Assembly (NCBI RefSeq): GCF_028640845.1
Contig: NC_080540.1
Location: 157,316,438 to 157,380,437, forward strand
Direction: 5' to 3'
DNA: 64,000 nucleotides
DNA from: Ahaetulla prasina
Lineage: Eukaryota; Chordata; Lepidosauria; Squamata; Colubridae
Positions 43,444-54,830 of the stretch are shown one piece after another. Made by a program: the position numbers and the translations under genes. Each line of letters opens with the position of its first letter. The first letter of the stretch is position 1. Under the pieces are notes generated by a model, which searched no databases, was not told the DNA's origin, and was given only the letters and a program-made list of their open reading frames with translations.

Positions 43444-43768
43444 AATAAGTTGACCTGGAATTGAGGAGAAACTTCCTAACAGTGAGGACAATTAACCAGT
43501 GGAACAGAAGTTGCCTTCAGACGTTGTGGGTGTGCTCCGTCACTGGAGATTTTTTAAGAAGAGACTGGACAGCCACTTGTCTGAAATGATAGAGGGCAGT
43601 TATGGCTAACCTTTTCTGGACCGAGTGCCCAAAGCGCCTGAACCCCCAAAATGCAATGCACACGCGGTCCCTCAAATGTCACTTGTCTGAAATGGTATAG
43701 GGTCTCCTGCTTGAGCAGGGGGCTGGTCTAGAAGACTTCCAAGGTCCCTTCCGTTCTGATTCTTTGTG
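43444..43768 (+). mobile_element. CR1 fragment in opposite orientation
   Basis: ATTGAGGAGAAACTTCCTAA, AAGAGACTGGACAGCCACTT and GGTATAGGGTCTCCTGCTTG are CR1 in plus orientation. The piece is split by a hAT remnant at 43,597-43,675. Confidence 0.8.
43597..43675. mobile_element. hAT element remnant
   Basis: CAGTTATGGCTAACCTTTTC and CCAAAGCGCCTGAACCCCCA are the reverse complement of the right end of the element at 42,790-43,252. Confidence 0.65.
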
Positions 43769-44010
43769 GCAGCCCCTCAAATACTGGAATATTGTTATCA
43801 TGTCACCCCTAGTCCATTTCTCTAGACCGGCCATACCAGTTCCTGCAATCGTTCTTCATATGGTTTAGCCTCCAGGCCTTTAATCATCTTAGTTGCTCTT
43901 CTTTGCACTTTTTCCCCAAAGTTTCAACATCTTTTTTGTAATGCAGTGACCAAAACTGGATGCAGTATTGTGATGCATGCTCTATCTCTGGCTTGCACCA
44001 CAATGTTATA

Positions 44011-44284
44011 TCCATCACCTCAGCTTCTTTTGAAATCAACTTTTGTGGACACTGCTGAATATATAAGAATTGGATAAAGGCGATCCTAGCTGATCCCTAT
44101 AGTCAGTTCCTTTCATTGCCAATGAGATTTCTGAGGCTTAAAATGCTGGCAAAAACAATATTCAGAAGATGATTTTAGCACAGCATGCCCCCCATTTTCT
44201 ATTATGCCTCCAAAATAGCCAAATTTAACATCAGGTAAACCCATCCACCCGGCTTTGCTCAGAAAGGGCAGCTTAGAACAAATT
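44011..44284. other. no gene or clear element
   Basis: Short unclassified gap between LINE fragments. Confidence 0.35.
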
Positions 44285-44656
44285 CCTGTATTTTATTTTA
44301 TTTTTATTTATTTATTTTATCACAACAATATATATAAGCATAAGCATGAAAGTAACTATATAATATATAAGCATATATATATAAGCATAAGTATGCAATA
44401 ACTATATTGATTGGATATAATGAAAGAAAACAATAGGACAGCAACGGTAGGCACGTTGGTGCTCTTATGCACGCCCCTTACAGACCTCTTAGGAATGGGG
44501 TGAGGCCAATAGTAGACAGTTTTTGGTTAAAGCTTTGTGGATTTTGTGAAGAGACCACAGAGTCAGGTAGTGTGTTCCAAGCATTAACAACTCTGTTACA
44601 AAAGTCATATTTTCTGCAATCAAGATTGAAGCGGTTAACATTAAGTTTAAATCTAT
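44285..44656 (-). mobile_element. CR1-like LINE 3' end
   Basis: Starts with a (TTTATT)n tail then TTATCACAACAATATATATA. The minus-strand coding (NRFNLDCRKYDFCNRVVN) matches other copies; it is truncated at 44,656. Confidence 0.85.
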
Positions 44657-44975
44657 GTGCAGACCACAACCACTGTCACACTGAACTAAATCTCTCATTG
44701 GTTGTGTTACCTGGATATATTGGGCGTTCTAGACCATAACTCTGACCCCTCTAGTTGGGAAAGCTGACAGCAAAATCTGGAATGTTCGAAAGGCTCTCCG
44801 ATTCCTTTTTAATTCAGAAACGAAAGAGAGTGGGACGGGCGCCCCTGTGTGGTAAAACAGCAGACTTAGAACTTGGAAGCACTGCATTGGAAAGGGTATC
44901 AGAGCCCAACTAACTCCCTGCTCAGTGCAGAAAACTAAACGAAAGCCTCCCGCTGGACAGGTAGATGATATAGCC

Positions 44976-45115
44976 CAGGGGTCTCCAACCTTGGCAACTT
45001 TAAGCCTGGAGGACTTCAACTCTCAGAATACCCCAGCCAGCAAAGCAAAGCTGGCCGGGGAATTCTGGGAGTTGAAGTCCACCAGGCTTAAAGTTGCCAA
45101 GGTTGGAGACCCCTG
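44976..45115. mobile_element. 140-bp hairpin element with TSD
   Basis: ATATAGCC (44,968-44,975) and ATGTAGCC (45,116-45,123) form a 7/8 duplication. The two halves, CAGGGGTCTCCAACCTTGGC and its complement, pair over almost the whole length, so the element can fold into one long hairpin. 8-bp duplications suggest hAT mobilisation. Confidence 0.85.
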
Positions 45116-45123
45116 ATGTAGCC

Positions 45124-45539
45124 CCTGCTCATACATACCCATGATAGGCAGGCCACCAGCTTTCTGAGCAGCTGATTCCATGATCAAAGTACTCCACTGT
45201 TCCAAAGGTTTTTCTCTAGCATTCATTTAGAATTTGTTAGTTATTATGTTTCATAACACGAACCTATTATTCCATGCCTTGCCTTCTGGAACACCACAAA
45301 ACATATCTTGACCTCTTGTGTGTAACTTCCTCAAAGGTATTTGCTGCCATAAACTCTTTTCAGCCTTCTCAAGCCTAAAGCACTCACCAACATCTTTATT
45401 TAGGACTGACCATCCTTGTTTCCATCCTTGTTCTTAAAACTTGATGCCCAGAATTAGGATCGAAAAGTAAAGAGGGTTATAGTGGAAATATTGCTTGTGT
45501 GGTTTTGGAAATTAATATTTCTATTGATGCAATTGATAC
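45124..45539. other. no gene or clear element
   Basis: Unclassified sequence. Confidence 0.35.
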
Positions 45540-46215
45540 TTGCATTTCCTTTTTAAAAAAAATCCCTATCACACTGTTGATTCATGTGCAATTTACAATC
45601 AAATACTTTTCCAAGCATTTTTTTTAGAAGTAGAGTTACTAAGCAACCTATGCTCTACCCCTAGCGTACACTTGATTTTTATAGCCTCAGGGAAGAATTT
45701 TACATTTCTTCTGGTTAACTTTTATTTAGCTTTCAGGTGGTTTTCTTAACCTATCAATATGTTTTTGAACTGTAATTCTTTCTGCTAAGATATTAATAAT
45801 GCCATCCATATTATGAGATTTGCATATCTTATTTTTCCATATCTCTTCAGATAAGAAATTAATATTGCAGAGTAGAGGGCCCAGAAGTGAAGCATGTGAT
45901 CTCTCACGCGAGCTTGATCCACAATCTTCGGCAGAGCATTCTTTGTATACATTTGGAACCAACTATGTATCCATTGAATTGTCCTAACATGTGGCTTGCC
46001 TTGTAATCAGAAGGCCATATTTTGCTAAAATAAAAATATAATACATCTATAGCATTCTCACAAGGTGTTAGACAAGTTACTGAATTAAAAAAATAGACAA
46101 AATTAGTCTAGCGATGTTGATTCTTGACAACTTCATGCTGACTTCTGTAAATTCCTATTGTATTAGTTTCAAAGGATGCGCAATTCATTGTCATTAGGGT
46201 AGCTTCTAGAAGCTT
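45540..46215 (-). mobile_element. ancient CR1/L3-type LINE fragment
   Basis: TACATCTATAGCATTCTCAC, ACAAAATTAGTCTAGCGATG and CTTCATGCTGACTTCTGTAA, in this order, resemble the reverse complement of old CR1-type LINE coding. It is much more diverged than other CR1 copies here. Confidence 0.5.
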
Positions 46216-47276
46216 CTGAGTAACTGCTGTCAGAATAGTCTACATTATATGGGCTTCGCCTCTTGGAGGGAGAGGTCTGGAGAGACCTGGCCTCTGGAAT
46301 GGTTAGGATTTATTCCTGGCCATGTCTGGAGGTGGTTGTTGGAGGACGGCGGGGAGATGATGGAGGCATCCCGGAGTTGTTCCCCTGTAACCAGTCCGTG
46401 ACTGTGATAACACCACCCATGCCCCCCTCGGCCTTTTGGGATTTCTATGGCCGTTTTTGGTCCTTTTAGGACTTTTTGGGGGAGACAAGGGATCTATTTG
46501 GGGACAGAGGAAGGCGGGAAGGCATTGGGCCAGCGACCCGGAGTGCCATTTCCCCTCACCCCCGGTTCCAGGATGTTTGGACTATGCACCGGACAGAATA
46601 CCACCCAGACTGTCATTCGGTGCCAATTGCTGTTCCATTCTTTGTCTGTCCTCATTCTGGACTAGTACCATCTGTTATCATCTTGCCATTCGGAGATGGA
46701 GCCTCTATATTGCCGATTTCTATCCTCAACTGCTACGCGTTATACTTCTTGTGAACTCTTGTGCCTGCGAGGTGCCCCCGCCTCGCAGGAATGGCCCTCC
46801 TCACTACCGAGGCCGGCCTCCAATGGGTCTTGGGACCCACAGAGGTGGCATGCGAAAAGAAGAGCTTGTGGGGTTTTAGAGGAATTTTAAGGGTGGGAGG
46901 AAGGGCGGGTAATGGGGGTAACCGTCGGGTGAGGGGCCAGTTCCTGCACATGCTGGGTTTTTCTTTATCAGGTTCGGAGGTTATGGGGAGGAGTGTGTTC
47001 CTATCTGTGAGGTGGTTCTATCGACACGGTAAGTGGGAGAGGCAGGTATGCGAGGGGTCACATCAATTTCCGGAGCGCGTGCTCGATGTCTGAAAGCGAT
47101 CACGCTCTCGACCCCTTGACTTCTCCCGTTCCCCAGATGGTCAGGATCCTCAGAGCTTGGGCCTTGGTTGATGTTGTGCAATGCCTCGGTCGTGGTGAAC
47201 AAAGCCCCTTGTCTGTGATTACAGGGGCTCATGGGACCTTATGGGCATAGGAGACCTGGTTGGGCACTGAAGGGGC

Positions 47277-47852
47277 GTGCCCTTGTTGAGATGTGCCTGC
47301 CGGGTTTCCGTGCATTCCATCAACCGAGGCTCAGGTGGGGGTGGGGGGGTGGCGGTTGTGATTAGAGAGAGTCTAGAGCCGAGGGAGACCACTGTACCTC
47401 AGATTGCCGGGTGCGAATCCCTCTTTGTGAGATGGGGTCGTAGGTGTCAGATGGGTTTGCTGATCACGTACCTGGCTCCTTGCTGCGTGACAGCTGCCCT
47501 GCCCGAGCTCCTGGAGGTGCTGGCTGGGGTGGCAGTTGAGACCCCCAGACTTCTAGTCATGGGGGACTTTAACTTGCCATCTTCCGGCTCATCATCGATG
47601 GCAGCTCGGGAGTTCACGGCTTCCATGACGGCCTTGGACCTGACCCAAGTAGTTGATGGCCCTACTCACATTGGGGGTGGCACTCTGGACCTGATTTTTC
47701 TCTCTGGTCAGTGGTTGAGAGATCTGGACTTAAAGGAAATAGTCACTGAACCTTTGTCATGGTCAGATCACTCTCTTCTTCGCCTGGACTTTCTGACCGC
47801 CATTCACCGCAGGGAGACGGGCCGACACGTTGGTTCCGTCCCAGGCGCCTGA
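47277..47852 (+). pseudogene. L2 endonuclease (APE-type), mostly open
   Basis: A 191-aa frame contains LLVMGDFNLPSS (catalytic Asp/Asn at 47,559-47,573), DLIFLSG and SWSDHSLLRLDF (catalytic Asp-His at 47,763-47,771), the hallmarks of the APE-type endonuclease that nicks target DNA. The N-terminal part before 47,277 is in other frames, so it is not a complete protein. Confidence 0.85.
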
Positions 47853-49878
47853 TGGACCGGAGGGTTCCGGACGGAGCTTGGGCCATTTCCTGAGGGTCTG
47901 GCTCACGGCTCGGCTGAGAACTTGTTGCGGCCTGGGAACGGGCGGCGGGGCCTTAGACCGTGTCGTGCCTTTGCGACCTCTGACCCGGGCGCGGTCCCAA
48001 CCGGCTCCTTGGTTCTCCGAGGAGCTGAGAGGATGAAGCGCGGAGAAGCGCCTAGAGAGTTCCTGGAGGTCTAGCCGTTCGCGAAGCTGATCGGACACTA
48101 GTGAAGTCCCATACTAGGACTTACCTAGTGGCATTGAGGAAGCGAGCGTACGCCTCCTCCCTCATTGCATTGGCAGATAACGCCCAGCCGCCCTGTTTGG
48201 GTGACTCGCTCCCTCTTACACCAGGGGAGCGGGATGACCCGTTGCAGGGGCGTGCTGAGGAGTTTAACGTTCTTATATACGATAAAATCGTTCAACCGGG
48301 ATGGTCTGGACCAAGATTCTGGCGGGTGACGCTGAGGTGGTCTTGGTGACATTCTATGGGATGAGTTTGACCCTGTCGCTCCGAGGACATGGACAGGTTG
48401 TTGGGGAGGTTGAATGCCACCACGTGTTTACTGGACCCGTGCCTCCTGGCTGGTGCTGGCCACTCAGGAGGTGACACGAGGCTGGCTCAGGCAATTCAGC
48501 GCTTCCTTGGTGGAGGGAGTCTTCCCGACGCCTTGAAAGAGGCGGTGGTGAGACCCTCCTCAAGAAGCCTTCCTGGACCCGGCTGTTTTAGGTAATTATC
48601 GTCCGGTCTCCAACCTTCGCCAGCGAAGGTTGTAGAAAATATGGTGGCATATCAGTTTCCCTTGCACCTGGATGAAACTGTCTATCTAGACCCGTTCCAG
48701 TCCGGCTTCCGGCCCGGTTACAGCACTGAGGCGGCTTTGGTCGCGTTGGTGGATGATCTCTGGAGGGCCAGGGATGAGGATGTTCCTCTGCCCTGGTCCT
48801 ATTAGACCTCTCAGCGGCTTTTGATACCATCGACCATGGTATCCTGCTGCGCCGGTTGGGGGATTGGGAGTGGGAGGCACCGTTTATCGGTGGTTCTCCT
48901 CCTATCTCTCGATCGTCAGCGGTGTTGACAGGGGGCAGAGGTCGGCTCCGAGGCACCTCACTTGTGGGGTGCCGCGGGGCGATCCTCTCGCCTTCTGTTC
49001 AACATCTATATGAAACCGCTGGGTGAGATCATCAGTGGCTTGGTGTGAGGTACCAGCTGTACGCTGATGACACCCAGCTGTACTTTCACACGGGCCACCC
49101 AGCGAAGCTATCGAGTGTTGTCCCGGTGCTTGGAGGCCGTCTGGGTCTGGATGGGGAGAAACAGGCTCAAGCTCAATCCCTCCAAGACAGAGTGGCTGTG
49201 GATGCCGGCATCTCGGTACAGTCAGCTGAGTCTCAGCGACTGTTGGGGGCGAGTCATTGGCCCCGATGGAAGGTGCGCAACTTGGGCGTCCTCCTGGATG
49301 AGCGGCTGTCTTTGAAGATCACTTGACGGCCGTCTCCAGGAGAGCTTTACCAGGTTCGCCTGGTGCGCCAGTTCGCCTTTCTGACCGGGATGCCCTATGC
49401 ACGGTCACTCACGCCCTCGTGACGTCTCGCCTGGATTACTGCAACTCTCTACATGGGGCTCCCGAAGGGCATCCGGAGGCTGCAGTTAGTTCAGAATGCG
49501 GCTGCAGCGGGTTATAGAGGAGCCCTCGTGGCTCCGTATGACACCAATCCTGCGCAGGCTGCACTGGCTACCTGTGGCCTTCGGGTGCGCTTCAAGGTTT
49601 TAATAACCACCTTCAAAGCGCTCCATGGCATAGGGCCGGGTTATTTACGGACCGCCTACTGCTACGGATACCTCTCACCGACCCGTGCGCTCTCACAGAG
49701 GGACTCCTCAGGGTGCCGTCAGCTAGACAGTGTCGTCTGGCGGCGCCCAGGGAAGTTCTCTGTGGGGGCTCCCACCCTCTGGAACGAACTCCCCCCAGGA
49801 CTCCGTCAACTTCCGGACCTCCGGACCTTCCGTCGCGAGCTCAAGACACATTTATTCATCTGTGCAGGACTGGCGTAG
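47853..49878 (+). pseudogene. L2 reverse transcriptase, many frameshifts
   Basis: Motif A sequence (GTCCTATTAGACCTCTCAGC) is at about 48,800. YADDTQLY is at 49,060-49,083, and LHGAPEGH/RRLQLVQNAAAAGY-type C-terminal blocks follow to 49,878. Compared with the 9.5-kb copy, single-base losses are frequent in GC-rich runs. Confidence 0.85.
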
Positions 49879-50847
49879 ATTTTAAATTTTATAGGGGTTT
49901 TAAATTGGTCTTAATATTTATATTTCTAGTTTTAATAATTGGGCATTAGAATAAGTTTTTTAATGTTTATTTTAAATTGTATATAAATGTTTTATATGCC
50001 TGTGAACCGCCCTGAGTCCCTCGGGAGATAGGGCGGTATATAAATATGAATAATAAATAAATAAATAAAATAAATTACTAGATCCTCTTTGTTGTATTTG
50101 TGAAGAGAAAGACAACACGTGCTTTCCTCTAGTTAGCTGATAGTACACCAGTCCTCAAGGCTATCTGAATGGCAATACATAAAGCTTTGGCCAGACCATC
50201 AACTAATATTTAGAATACTGTTTATAAGTCCCTGGAGAATTAAACTATTAAAAAAATGTATTCCATGATCTTAGGGGTCAAATCCTCCTAGGATTAAGGT
50301 TAGATGTCCATAAAAGAACAAAATGGACATCGCCAATGGATTTGGAGTCCTTGACTATGGTTAGGAGGGTGCTGACTTTTTGAAAAGTTGCCACCCTCCT
50401 AAGCATAATCAAGCACTCTGAATCCACTAGTGATGTTCATTTTGCTCTCTGAATTTATGGAGAACTAACTCTAAGCCTAGATCGATTTGTACACCAATGT
50501 GATTTTCCATTATCTTTTACCAGGAAACGTGGATAAGGCTGACTCGAAAAGTTGGCACTTCCTAACCATAATCAAGCACTCCAAATCCATTGGCCATGTC
50601 CATTTCGCTGTATGAATTCATGGAGTTCACCTAATCCTAACCCTAAGTGTATTTTTCCCCCAATGGGATTTTCCCTTGTATTTTACCAGGAAGCATAGAT
50701 TGGGATGAATCGAAAAGTCGCTGCACCGGAAATGTCCATTTTGCTCTCCAAATTCATTCAGACCTAACCCTTACCTTGGGTGGATTTGCCCCCCAAGGGG
50801 ATTTTCTCATAATTTACCAGGAAACACCAATGGATTCGGCTACCTTG

Positions 50848-51016
50848 ATGGAGGTATCTTTTCTTTTATGTACACTGAGAGCATATGCACCAAGACAAAT
50901 TCCTTGTGTGTCCAATGACACTTGGCCAATAAAAAAATTCTATTCTATTCTATTCTATTCTATTCTATTCTATTCTATTCTATTCTATTCTATTCTATTC
51001 TATTCTATTCTATTCT
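50848..51016 (+). mobile_element. snake CR1-type 3' end with (ATTCT)n
   Basis: GTACACTGAGAGCATATGCA, CACTTGGCCAATAAAAAAAT and then about 16 ATTCT units: the same LINE end as at 19,690 and 33,520 but in plus orientation. Only about 90 bp of LINE remain. Confidence 0.85.
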
Positions 51017-51154
51017 ACATGATTATGCTTAGTATAGCGCTGACATTTTGAGCCTGGCTTACCTAAATTTCATGGTAAAATGCCTGGGAGAATACCATTG
51101 TGGGCAAATCCACCTAGGGTTAGGGTTGAATTCAGAGAGGAAAATGGATATTGC

Positions 51155-52685
51155 CAGAGGTGGGATTCAGCCGGTTCGGATCGGTTGCTGTTATTTTGCG
51201 TAGTTCAGAGAACCGGCTGATCGCATCACTGGCTCACCCTGCCCGCCCTGCCTCTCCCAGTCACTCCTTATCTTGCCTCACCTGTCTTGGCCAGTGCCTA
51301 GAGTCACACCCAAGCTCTCTGGCTCCTTCACTCAGTTGCTTGCCCAGACCACACGGTCCCTGCGGCCCAGCTGATCTCTGCACCTTGCCTGCTCTGCTCA
51401 CCACAGCTGCCCCGTGAAGGTAAGGTGAAGGTAAGGTGAAGGTAAGGCGCTTGGCTGAAGAGTCGCCTTGGGGTGGACACAGGCTTGGCCACCTTTTGGG
51501 CCTGGCTCTCGCCATCCTTCCGCTCACATGCAACCCGCTCGCCCTCTGCCTCGGGTCAGGGGGACGCGCCAGTTCCTGCCTCTCACCTTCTACGGGGCCT
51601 GAAGTGAACTTTTCTTTGAAGCCTGGATGGCCGAGCGCTGCACCATCTCTCCAGTTGTCCTTTGTATTCCCTGCCACCGCTGCCCACCGCCTTGTGCTGG
51701 TCCAAGCTAAGAAACTTAAGTTTACTTCATGGATCTTGCTCTGCTGCCTTTCTGTCCTTCCTGCCTGTTAAATTTCTCATGCTCCCTCAGGCTCTAGGCC
51801 CGATTTAGCCAGACGAAGCAGATGCGCTGGGTGGAGAGGGGAGAGCTGGTTTTTTTGGCCTGGGATTGGCTGCCACATTGGAAGTTTCATTAAAAGTCCT
51901 TTTTAAAAAGTGTGGCCTTCCCTTCTTCACAGGGGATTGCCCAGCAGCGAGGAGAGAGAGGAAAAAGGGGGCGGATGCTTGCAGAGAGGGGAGTACTTCT
52001 GGGACAAGGGAAGCCAGGAAGAGAAAAGGCAGCTTGCAAGAGCGGAGGCAGGAGAGTAAAGCAAGTGAGTGAGTGAACATTTGGCCTGCCGGGTGGCCTC
52101 TTTATTCCCCCTTTCTCTCAAGGCAGCCAGGTAGCACCCGTCTGCTTGCATGACAAGCGACCAAAGGGTCTTCTCGCCATGAGTGCAGCCTTTCTTCAGA
52201 TTCCCCGCCTCCCTCTGGCAGCCCTCTGCCGAGCACGGCTGCCCCACCAACCGAGGAGAGAAGCGGACCTGCTTCGGTGACACCACTATCACCACCTGCA
52301 CCCAAAATCTTTCATCTTGAAATGTTTCTGGACAGTCACCCCAAAGGGGTGAGCAAAGTAGGCTCCTTATCCTATATTCTCATTAGGGGTAGTCCTCGGC
52401 TTATGGCCACATCTGAGCCAAAATTTCCATTGCTAAGCAAGATTTAAAGGAGTTTTGCTCCATTTTGTGATTTTCCTTGCCACCGTTAAGTGATGTTCAA
52501 TAGCAGTAAATAGAGATTGTATCTTGTTGAGGACTTTGAGGAGAGTGGCTGGGAGGTGGGGCTGGGTGTGGTGAGTGATGACGAGTTGGCCATGCCCACC
52601 CAGTCACATGCCCACCCAGCCACGCCCACCTAGCCTGTCATTAGGGCAGAGAACCAGTTGTTCAATTATTTGAATCCCACCACTG
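51155..52685. mobile_element. 1.5-kb hAT element with perfect TSD
   Basis: GATATTGC is duplicated at 51,147-51,154 and 52,686-52,693. Ends are CAGAGGTGGGATTCAGCC and TTTGAATCCCACCACTG. The ~1.3-kb interior is GC-rich to about 52,330, includes three tandem GGTAAGGTGAA-like units near 51,420, and ends with a piece (52,385-52,505) of the repeat seen at 6300. Open frames inside (111-138 aa) lack transposase motifs. Confidence 0.9.
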
Positions 52686-53039
52686 GATATTGCCAACGTT
52701 TTCAGAGCCTGTGATTATGTTTAGGAGGACACTGACTTTTCGAGCATGGCTTATCTAGGTTTCCTCGTAAAATACATGGGAAAATCCACTGCGGGGCAAA
52801 TCTACCTAGAGTTACAGTTATGTCGCCATGAATCCGGAGCGCAAAATGGACATTGCCAATGGATTTGGACATCATGGCTATGCTTAGGTGGGTGCTGACT
52901 TTTCGAGCCTGCTTTATATACGTTTCTGTTTTGACCTAACCTTCGCAAGATGTTTCGTTGTGAGTAAAAGAAACCCCTTTTTATAACAGGGCAGTAACAA
53001 TCTTATTCATATGAATAAACAAAAAATCAAATGTAAGTA

Positions 53040-53490
53040 GTCCCAGCCAACCGTGGTTTAGCCAAGAAATCCGAATTGCTTGCTGTATGCTAGAAACAAA
53101 CTGTTGTCTGTGACAATGAGCCACTCCCAAACCCTCCTATTTATTTCCAATCCAGGAAGCGGCTGGCTATCGTCTGCATCTGCCTCTCCCTGACTGCTGG
53201 CTTATTGTTTTCCTTTGCTCTCCTCTCTTTTCCTCTCTGTGTAAATACGCGCATCTGGGATGGGCCCCATCTGTTCCTCCTCCTCACTCAGCTCAGGCGC
53301 TGAAGACAGCTGCCTCTCAACCTGGGGGAGGACGGAAGCCCCAGGCTCTGCCTCTGTCTATGATGCTGTTTCCTTATCAGAGCTTTCCAAAGCCAGCGAA
53401 GGTGGCCCATGCTCTCCCTCCACCTCCTCCTCATCTGACTCTGCAGCTAGCTCTGCTGGCAGTCGACAGGCTACAACAGTTACCTCATAA
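53040..53490. other. unclassified insert in the repeat array
   Basis: A GC-rich, serine-codon-rich stretch (76-aa frame 53,260-53,490) of a type loosely resembling, in reverse, 62,290-62,640. It is possibly part of a dispersed retroelement; no domain is visible. Confidence 0.3.
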
Positions 53491-53865
53491 AATAAACAGG
53501 AAAATCCCCTTGTGAGGCAAACCCATGTAGGGTTAGGGTTAAGTCGCCATGAATTCAGAGAGCGAAATGGAAATCGTCAATGGATTCAGAGCTCATGATT
53601 ATGCTTAGGAGGTTGCTGACTTTTCAAGCCTGCCTTATCTACTTTTCCTGGTAAAATACATGGGAATATCCCCTTGGGCAAATCCATCTAGAGTTTGGTC
53701 TCCATGAATGCGGAGAGCTAAATGGACGTCACCATGGATTTGGAATAATTGATTATGCTTAGGATGCTGTGACTTGTCGAGCTTGGCTTATCTTCGTTTC
53801 CTGGTAAAATATATGGGAAAATGATTTTGTTTCTGCCAATTTTGTGTTTCAATTGCTGCAACTAA

Positions 53866-54055
53866 GGGGTGTGCATAAGAGCACAAACGTGCCTACCGTT
53901 CCTGTCCTATTGTTTCCTTTCATTATATCCAATTAATATAGTTATTACATACTTATGCTTATATATATGCTTATATATTATATAGTTATTTTCATGCTTG
54001 TGCTTATATATACTGTTGTGACAAAATAAATAAATAATAAATAAATAAATAAACT
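53866..54055 (+). mobile_element. CR1-like LINE 3' terminus
   Basis: AAGGGGTGTGCATAAGAGCA through GTTGTGACAAAATAAATAAA is the 3' UTR seen at 26,430 and 28,710; strongly 5'-truncated. Confidence 0.85.
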
Positions 54056-54830
54056 TCTTTCTGCTTTCTACAAGATGCTGGTGGAATGCCTGCGTTCCTG
54101 TTGGTAAAGACTAAATGAAAATAGGAGCTGAATAGCTCTATCTTTTTCTTCATCTAGAAGAACAATGTTGCATTCAAATAATTTCCTTCCTTTGGTCAGA
54201 ACCGTCTGACAAACCGTTCCATACTATTTCAACAAGAGTCTGCTAAATCTTGTGCCAGCCTGGCTCAATGCAGAGATATGCCACCAGGAGGAGCTGCCAC
54301 GTTAGATGTGTATGAAGGCAAATATTTCACTGCCAACTCATCCTCTGCCTAAGCTGTAGAAGTGAACTGGGTTTGCTACCTGACACGCTGCAAAGTCAGG
54401 ACTATTTTAAAACTGTAACCTATGTGTCAGCACATAAAACTATTTATTTTATTACATTATGCTGTATTGCACTGAATTTATGTCATATAATTGTAGAGTG
54501 CTTTGTTTTTCTAAGCACACTGTTTCTTGGATTCATGCAACACATCCAGACCAAACTTAATTGAAATGAATGGGAGTTTAGTTATGGTGGCTGATTGCCC
54601 CAATTATATTATATTGCCCCAATCCAGTGATACTTTGTACAAATTACTTGGTTGACAAGCCAAAATAGTGGCGCTGAAATGGCAGTTTTAAAAGAACAGC
54701 AAAACTGAATAACATCTCAAATTGTACTAGTTAAAGTTGCTTAAATTAATTCAATGGTGCAGTTCCAATAAGGAACTTGGAGGGGAACGATACAAATTAT
54801 ATTACAGTATTGTAAAAAAGAAAGGCATTT
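54056..54830. other. no gene or clear element
   Basis: AT-rich unique-looking sequence. Confidence 0.4.

Larger units (their letters stand above)
42720..44010 (-). mobile_element. CR1 LINE with nested insertions
   Basis: CR1 minus-strand sequence occurs at 42,720-42,789 (GTCTTCTAGTCCAACCGCC), 43,253-43,443 (CTATCCAGTCTCTTCTTAAA) and 43,769-44,010 (CCAAAACTGGATGCAGTATT). These pieces are consecutive in CR1, so the sequences between them are insertions: a hAT element and a plus-strand CR1 piece. Confidence 0.85.
46240..50075 (+). mobile_element. L2-clade LINE, nearly full length
   Basis: It includes a 5' leader, endonuclease (47.3-47.9 kb), reverse transcriptase (48.6-49.9 kb) and the 3' hairpin CCGCCCTGAGTCC...AGGGCGG with AATAAATAAA tail. 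From about 46,670 it aligns with the reverse complement of the copy at 55.3-58.9 kb. The exact 5' end is unclear because sequence before 46,670 differs between copies. Confidence 0.85.
50270..53850. repeat. degenerate ~155-165-bp repeat array, both orientations
   Basis: Units contain AATGGACATTGCCAATGGAT, GATTATGCTTAGGAGG, GCTGACTTTTCGAGC, GGTAAAATACATGGGAAAAT and CACCTAGGGTTAGGGTTA. Plus-orientation units occur at about 50,300, 51,020, 52,690, 52,850, 53,500 and 53,570-53,830; minus-orientation units at about 50,395-50,830. Spacing between successive starts is about 155-161 bp. The array is interrupted by a CR1 tail, a 1.5-kb hAT element and an unclassified insert (53,040-53,490). Confidence 0.7.

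Noticed and set aside
50630..53545. Interstitial telomere sequence
   Set aside because: Only two TTAGGG-like hexamers per unit, part of a longer unrelated repeat.
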